The notes under the pieces were generated by a model. It did not search any database. It was not told where the DNA came from and worked only from the letters and a program-made list of their open reading frames with translations. Shown piece after piece: positions 60,148 through 64,000 of a DNA stretch of 64,000 nt. This DNA comes from Tetranychus cinnabarinus. Taxonomy: Eukaryota; Arthropoda; Arachnida; Trombidiformes; Tetranychidae. Numbering within the stretch: position 1 is the first letter of the stretch; each line of letters opens with the position of its first letter. The stretch covers positions 3,038,001 through 3,102,000 of the forward strand of contig WHVY01000001.1 of NCBI GenBank assembly GCA_022266195.1, read 5' to 3'. The position numbers and the translations under genes were made by a program.

Positions 60148-61196
60148 TAGTGATGTTCGATATGGTGATTTTTCTTATATCGATATTTTCGATATCAAAG
60201 GCTTAGATATCGATATATCAAAAAATATCGAAATTATTTATTTAGCAAAATTTTACAAGTAACGAAAGTGAGATGGCAGTGACTGTAAAAAACATAAGTT
60301 ATTGACATGTTTGGGTTTAATTCTATTACGTTTTTGAGTAATGATAGAACCAGTTTTCGAAAATAATCTTTCACAGGGTACTGATGTTGCTGGTGGAGTC
60401 AAATATTGCATGGCCAGATTATGCAAATGATGCCAAGTATCTTTGTTTTTTCCCCAAAATTTGAGTGGATCTTCTTTTATATCAATATTTGGAAGCTCTA
60501 AATAATGTTTTAGTCCTGAATCTAAACTTGCATCAGGATTATTCAGGCGTGAAACAAGTTTGTTATGCAAACTCCATAACCCTTTTTGACCGGCGAAGAA
60601 GGCAGTGCAGGTTGAGTGAGAGGAACTTGACTCAATTGTTGATTAAGCTTTGAAACAGCTAATGCACAGTCACCTGTACTCCGAAAATCTACTTGTTTAA
60701 ATCTAGGATCTAAAAGAGTTGCAAATGCAAAAATCTCCACTTTTTCAATATTTCCAAATCTTTTCTTGAGATTCCTTTCCAAGGCTCGCTTCAATTCAAG
60801 AGCGATTTCATCAATTTTATTTTGTTTTAAAGTTGGTATAAAATGGTTGGTATATGTACCAAAATGATGTTGTTCCAAATGGTGAAGCATGTTGGTTGTG
60901 TTACCCGATGTTTTTATTTCACTTTTACACATATGTTACATTTCACCTTTTTATTCTCCGATGTAAAAAAATCCCACACTAGTGAGCGTTTCGCGTTGTA
61001 TGGCAACAAAATGAACTTAAATATAACAAAAAACGAGTAAATTTAAGAAAAAAAACCACATTTAAAGCTTGGGATTGAAGCTCAGACGACTACTTCTGTT
61101 TGTTTATATCGATACGATATCAAAAGAAATATTGATATTTTTTCAACGGAATATATCGATATATATCGGTTGGTTCGATATATCATCACATCACTA
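60148..61196 (-). mobile_element. hAT-family element, internally deleted
   Basis: Termini are TAGTGATG and CATCACTA, followed inward on both sides by ATCGATAT-type subterminal repeats. Flanking octamers are ACCTAAAT (60140-60147) and CCCTAAAT (61197-61204), differing at one base, as expected for the 8-bp target duplication of hAT elements. It encodes remnants of a hAT transposase on the minus strand. At 1049 bp it is much too short for a full element. Confidence 0.88.
60253..61003 (-). pseudogene. Remnant hAT transposase: BED finger plus C-terminal dimerisation region
   Basis: On the minus strand, the start of a BED zinc finger (V-W-D-F-F-T near 60984, K-C-N-I-C) is followed, after a 2-base shift in a TGTG run, by its second half with H-L-E-Q-H-H. 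A segment with L-D-P-R-F-K and L-L follows, then a further frameshift near 60570. The hAT dimerisation domain comes next (W-x-x-L-x-x-L-A-x-x-Y-L, S-V-P-C-E-R-L-F-S, N-R-I/L-K-P). The catalytic middle of the protein is missing. Non-functional. Confidence 0.85.
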
Positions 61197-61554
61197 CCCT
61201 AAATAAATATCTATGCATAATATCGGAAAACGATTTTTTGTACATATTAATAACATGAGAAAATGACAAAATTGGATTTTTGCCAAGGAACTAACAAGTA
61301 AGCTTGGATATAACCTTAACCCAAACTAACCTAAATGACCAACTAATGTACCTGAACCTAATCAAACATAGTAGTGAGTCAATCACTAAACGTCGCATAT
61401 CAATATTTATGGTCAGGGGAGCAAGATAAAAGCCATAGGAAATTTCATTTTCAAGTAGTATCTTAACTACCAGCGAACCAAGTTTGAACTCATAGCACTT
61501 CCTTTGGTTTGCAAATTTATTGCAAAGGTACCTGGAATGAATGTTCAATTTTGA
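61197..61554. other. Interval between hAT element and inverted duplication
   Basis: 358 bp, begins with the hAT target duplication. The minus-strand ORF 61291-61548 has no supported context. Confidence 0.5.
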
Positions 61555-61829
61555 ATATTAATAACTAAGCTATGTCCTTCATTTGCTTTGCTATTCTTCA
61601 TTATAAATTAAGCTAGGCCATGCATTCAAACCAACGCATAATAATAATTTTAAAAAATAACGCGAAAATAATGAAATTAACAAATTAAGTTATAACAGTT
61701 CAAATTTTTACTTCAATAGAACGAAATACATATGTCCAAATCATATTGGCAAATTTTAATTGAACAAATTAGGTAAAGTCAGATTATATCTCCGCTTTAG
61801 ACCATCATCAACTGCAAGTATGAACGGTA

Positions 61830-62027
61830 CTATTTTCTGTGGACATTATGAAAAAAACAAAGGCTATCAATACTTACATTTAAGTTACCTGCTTTATCAG
61901 TTATGCGAAATGTACATGGATCATTTGGGCCAGCTCTGAACGCTCTAAAATTCTGTGCTGCCGTGCCATTCAACAAGACAATCATAGCCATAAAGAAGAC
62001 TGGCATTATATTAGTAAGAAGTTGCAT
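61830..62027 (-). CDS. Small secreted peptide, copy L of an inverted pair
   Basis: ATG at 62027; open for 65 codons to TAG at 61830. Residues 1-24 are a signal peptide (M-Q-L-L-T-N-I-M-P-V-F-F-M-A-M-I), probably cut after T-A-A. The mature part of about 41 residues contains two Cys and the shared block C-x-F-R-I-T-D. A consensus donor (AAT then GTAAGT at 61872-61877) sits inside the ORF. If used, exon 1 ends at 61878 with 50 codons in phase 0 and the rest of the protein lies in an exon not found. Both readings are possible; conservation of frame length on both sides of the donor in the sister copy favours reading through. Family unknown. Short, fast-changing secreted peptides are often gland or defence products, but that is only a suggestion. 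Confidence 0.65.
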   Translation of the reverse strand: MQLLTNIMPVFFMAMIVLLNGTAAQNFRAFRAGPNDPCTFRITDKAGNLNVSIDSLCFFHNVHRK

Positions 62028-62133
62028 TTCTCCTCTATCAAGACACCGTAAATCTTTATCAGCAAAATGTTAACGCAAAATGGCACTTTGCTGAGAATGG
62101 AGTTGTAAGTGAACTTTTACATCGGGATAATTT

Positions 62134-62141
62134 CTTTTATA
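62134..62141 (-). promoter_or_regulatory. TATA box of secreted-peptide copy L
   Basis: TATAAAAG on the minus strand, 107 bp upstream of the ATG. The same octamer and flanks are present in the sister copy at 62797-62804. Confidence 0.65.
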
Positions 62142-62796
62142 CTGACTCTCATGAGTGTTCTTTGCTCAGCTAGTAAATTAGGGCAGAACTCTAGCTTATT
62201 AAGTTATTAAGAACGGAAAAAAACAATTGATGATTGTACACCTATCCTGGAAGATGAGAATCATATGATCAAACGTAGTCACTCTCAAGGTATCATGATG
62301 TTTGAAGACCCCTGAATACTAATAAAAAGAAAGAAACATTAATACGCAAACTTAGAACACTTTGAGGCACAATGCTCACAAGACATGGGTGCTTAGTCCA
62401 CAGCTTTTAACATGTTTAATTTGCTTCTCCAATATAACCGTATTGAGTTCTCCTTGAACAATCTGAATCGCCCTACAAGTGTGAGGCTACTGTAATTATG
62501 TAAAATTTTTGACATAGCCATGATCACAGCTGTTTTTCTGACGATTTAAATTTTATGCAAAAATATCCTAAAATTCTGTAAACAAGTTTGCTACTTAATG
62601 TTTATTTTATTTTTATTAGTATTCAGTGTTCTTCAAACATCATGATACCTTGCGAGGGACTACGTTTGATCATATGATTCTCATCTTCCAGGATAGGTGT
62701 ACAATCATCAATTGTTTTTTTCCGTTCTTAATAACTTAATAAGCTAGAGTTCTGCCCTAATTTACTAGCTGAGCAAAGAACACTCATGAGAGTCAG

Positions 62797-62804
62797 TATA
62801 AAAG
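62797..62804 (+). promoter_or_regulatory. TATA box of secreted-peptide copy R
   Basis: TATAAAAG, 107 bp upstream of the ATG at 62911, mirror-identical to copy L. Confidence 0.65.
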
Positions 62805-62910
62805 AAATTATCCCGATGTAAAAGTTCACTTACAACTCCATTCTCAGCAAAGTGCCATTTTGCGTTAACATTTTGCTGATAAAGATTTACGGTGTCTTGA
62901 TAGAGGAGAA

Positions 62911-63099
62911 ATGCAACTTCTTACTAATATAATGCCAGTCTTCTTTATGGCTATGATTGCCTTGTTCAATTGCAGTGCGGCAGCTCAAGCTAGACGAGAT
63001 GATCTATGTGTATTTCGCATAACTGATATACGTGACATAGGTAGCTTGAAAGTAAGTATTGATAGCCTTTGTTTTTTTCAAAAATGTCCACAAAAATAG
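62911..63099 (+). CDS. Small secreted peptide, copy R of an inverted pair
   Basis: ATG at 62911; 62 codons to TAG at 63097-63099. The signal peptide is identical to copy L over the first 16 residues, then diverges (A-L-F-N-C-S-A-A-A against V-L-L-N-G-T-A-A). The mature part is short, rich in Arg/Asp, with C-V-F-R-I-T-D in common and more Cys than copy L. Exon 1 could end at 63051 at the GTAAGT donor (47 codons, phase 0), as in copy L. After the donor both copies have 48 nt to a TAG, with two compensating single-base indels that change the last five to seven residues (x-H-N-V-H-R-K against x-Q-K-C-P-Q-K) but keep the reading frame. Function unknown. Confidence 0.65.
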   Translation: MQLLTNIMPVFFMAMIALFNCSAAAQARRDDLCVFRITDIRDIGSLKVSIDSLCFFQKCPQK

Positions 63100-63402
63100 C
63101 CCCTTTCATACGCGAAGTTGAAGCTAGTCTGATGCGGAGATATAATCTGACTTTACCTAATTTGTTCAATTAAAATTTGCCAATATGATTTGGGCATATG
63201 TATTTCGTTCTATAGAAGTAAAAATTTGAACTGTTTAACTTAATTTGTAAATTCCATTATTTTCGCGTTATTTGTCAAGATTTTCATTATACATTAGTTT
63301 GAATGGATGACTTCGGCTAATTTGTATAATATTATTAATTAATATTTAAGAATAGCAAAGCAAATGGAGGACACAGCTTAGTTTTTAATATTCTCATTGA
63401 AT

Positions 63403-64000
63403 TCAAATAACATGTTTTGCACTTCCAAATTTCAGTATCAAACTAAATCATAATAAATCATAACGTGCTGTATTTTTTGAGGCGTTTCACTTGATTCATA
63501 TTATAATTTATCATGGCTCACTATGAAATCTAACGGTTCTTCAATTTATGTGAATAAAATTAGTTTCATGAAAAAATCTCTTTCCATGATGGAACAAAAG
63601 GCGATCGAAGTTTCCACTTTTGGGATTGATTATCTCGTAAACGGTCTAATGGATAGATTTTTTATTGACACATATTGATTCAGTTTATATGCAAAGGTAC
63701 AAAGTGTTTTACTGATTTTCATGGTAAATAAATAGATACAATTTCATGCCACTGCAGAATAATCGCTCCTTTCAGGGTGCTTTGATATGCTAGAATGTTT
63801 CATACAAAAGGATTAGAAGGTTAGCATTAGATGACTTAATGTTTAGTTGACCATGCATCCTATTGAGCATAAACAGCAGCGCAATGGAGCTTCGACCTAT
63901 TTATTTCAGAAAAATCTTTTTTGATATCCGAAATCAAAGTCTTCTTTTAAAAAATGCAATTCCGTGTATGAAAAATATTTTATCATATGTCCATGAAATT
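63403..64000. other. Right end of window; repeat fragment, no gene
   Basis: 598 bp. At about 63590-63660 there is a fragment like the 15210-15442 repeat (AAAAGGCGATCGAAGTTTC, then a CTCGTAAACGGTCT segment). If the secreted-peptide copy R is spliced, its second exon might lie here or beyond, but no acceptor that gives a convincing frame was seen. Confidence 0.45.

Larger units (their letters stand above)
61555..62342. repeat. Left arm of inverted duplication carrying a small secreted-peptide gene
   Basis: Reverse complement of 62598-63402 with scattered substitutions and small indels. It covers promoter, 5'UTR, coding part and about 270 bp of 3' flank. The inner ends stop at an AAACATTAA block; the spacer is 62343-62597 and non-coding. 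Confidence 0.88.
62598..63402. repeat. Right arm of inverted duplication carrying a small secreted-peptide gene
   Basis: Reverse complement of 61555-62342. The 5' flank and 5'UTR are almost identical to the left arm; the mature-peptide coding part is the most changed section. The outer end lies at an AATATTAAAAACTAAGC-type block, seen inverted at 61555. Confidence 0.88.

Noticed and set aside
63205..63216. Acceptor for a second exon of secreted-peptide copy R
   Set aside because: The frame ends after one codon, and the AG is not conserved in copy L (TTG instead).
1..64000. CRISPR array, tRNA or rRNA genes
   Set aside because: No regularly spaced direct repeats, no tRNA cloverleaf box A/B pairs and no rRNA-like sequence were recognised on reading.

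Overview
This is eukaryotic nuclear DNA, AT-rich (roughly two thirds A+T by eye), with spliced genes, GT-AG introns of about 60-200 bp in the compact genes and several kb in one gene. The gene set (mitochondrial carrier homologue, class A peptide GPCR, HSP60, TMEM87, an RPAP3-like TPR protein, retinol-dehydrogenase-like SDR, OSR1/SPAK kinase) is animal. An arthropod, perhaps a mite with a small AT-rich genome, fits best. That placement is inference from composition and gene style, not proven by any marker here.

Layout. 1-405 (+): C-terminal end of an MTCH2-type carrier. 1545-1780 (-): two-exon gene for a 53-residue secreted Tyr/Gly-rich peptide with a TATA box. 4953-5324 (+): a second candidate secreted Tyr-rich protein. 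8472-28449 (-): one five-exon class A GPCR spread over 20 kb; its introns hold dispersed repeats and a broken copy of a gene fragment. 28885-33606: two nearly identical mitochondrial HSP60 genes in head-to-head inverted orientation, about 750 bp between their start codons. 34435-37151 (-): 13-exon TMEM87. 37746-38847 (+): RPAP3-like TPR protein, diverging from TMEM87 across a 594-bp promoter interval. 39055-40402 (-): five-exon RDH-like SDR, convergent with RPAP3. 40403-48538: 8 kb without a gene I can support. 48539-52669 (+): OSR1/SPAK (Drosophila frayed) kinase. 52670-58864: no supported gene. 58867-60089: a mariner-like element with intact-looking TIRs and TA target duplication but a broken transposase. 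60148-61196: an internally deleted hAT element with an 8-bp target duplication. 61555-63402: an inverted duplication carrying two divergent copies of a TATA-driven small secreted peptide gene.

Functional picture. The central block (HSP60, TMEM87, RPAP3-like, RDH, OSR1) is a set of housekeeping genes with unrelated jobs: mitochondrial folding, Golgi/secretory membrane protein, HSP90 co-chaperone, lipid/retinoid redox, and ion-transport/volume signalling. The flanks carry receptor and secreted-peptide genes and transposons. The least ordinary structures are the two inverted gene duplications. The HSP60 pair has a sharp 5'-to-3' divergence gradient. The secreted-peptide pair has a conserved signal peptide and a strongly altered mature part.

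All exon boundaries were derived by reading splice sites and frames by hand. Family assignments are from recognised motifs, with no database search.
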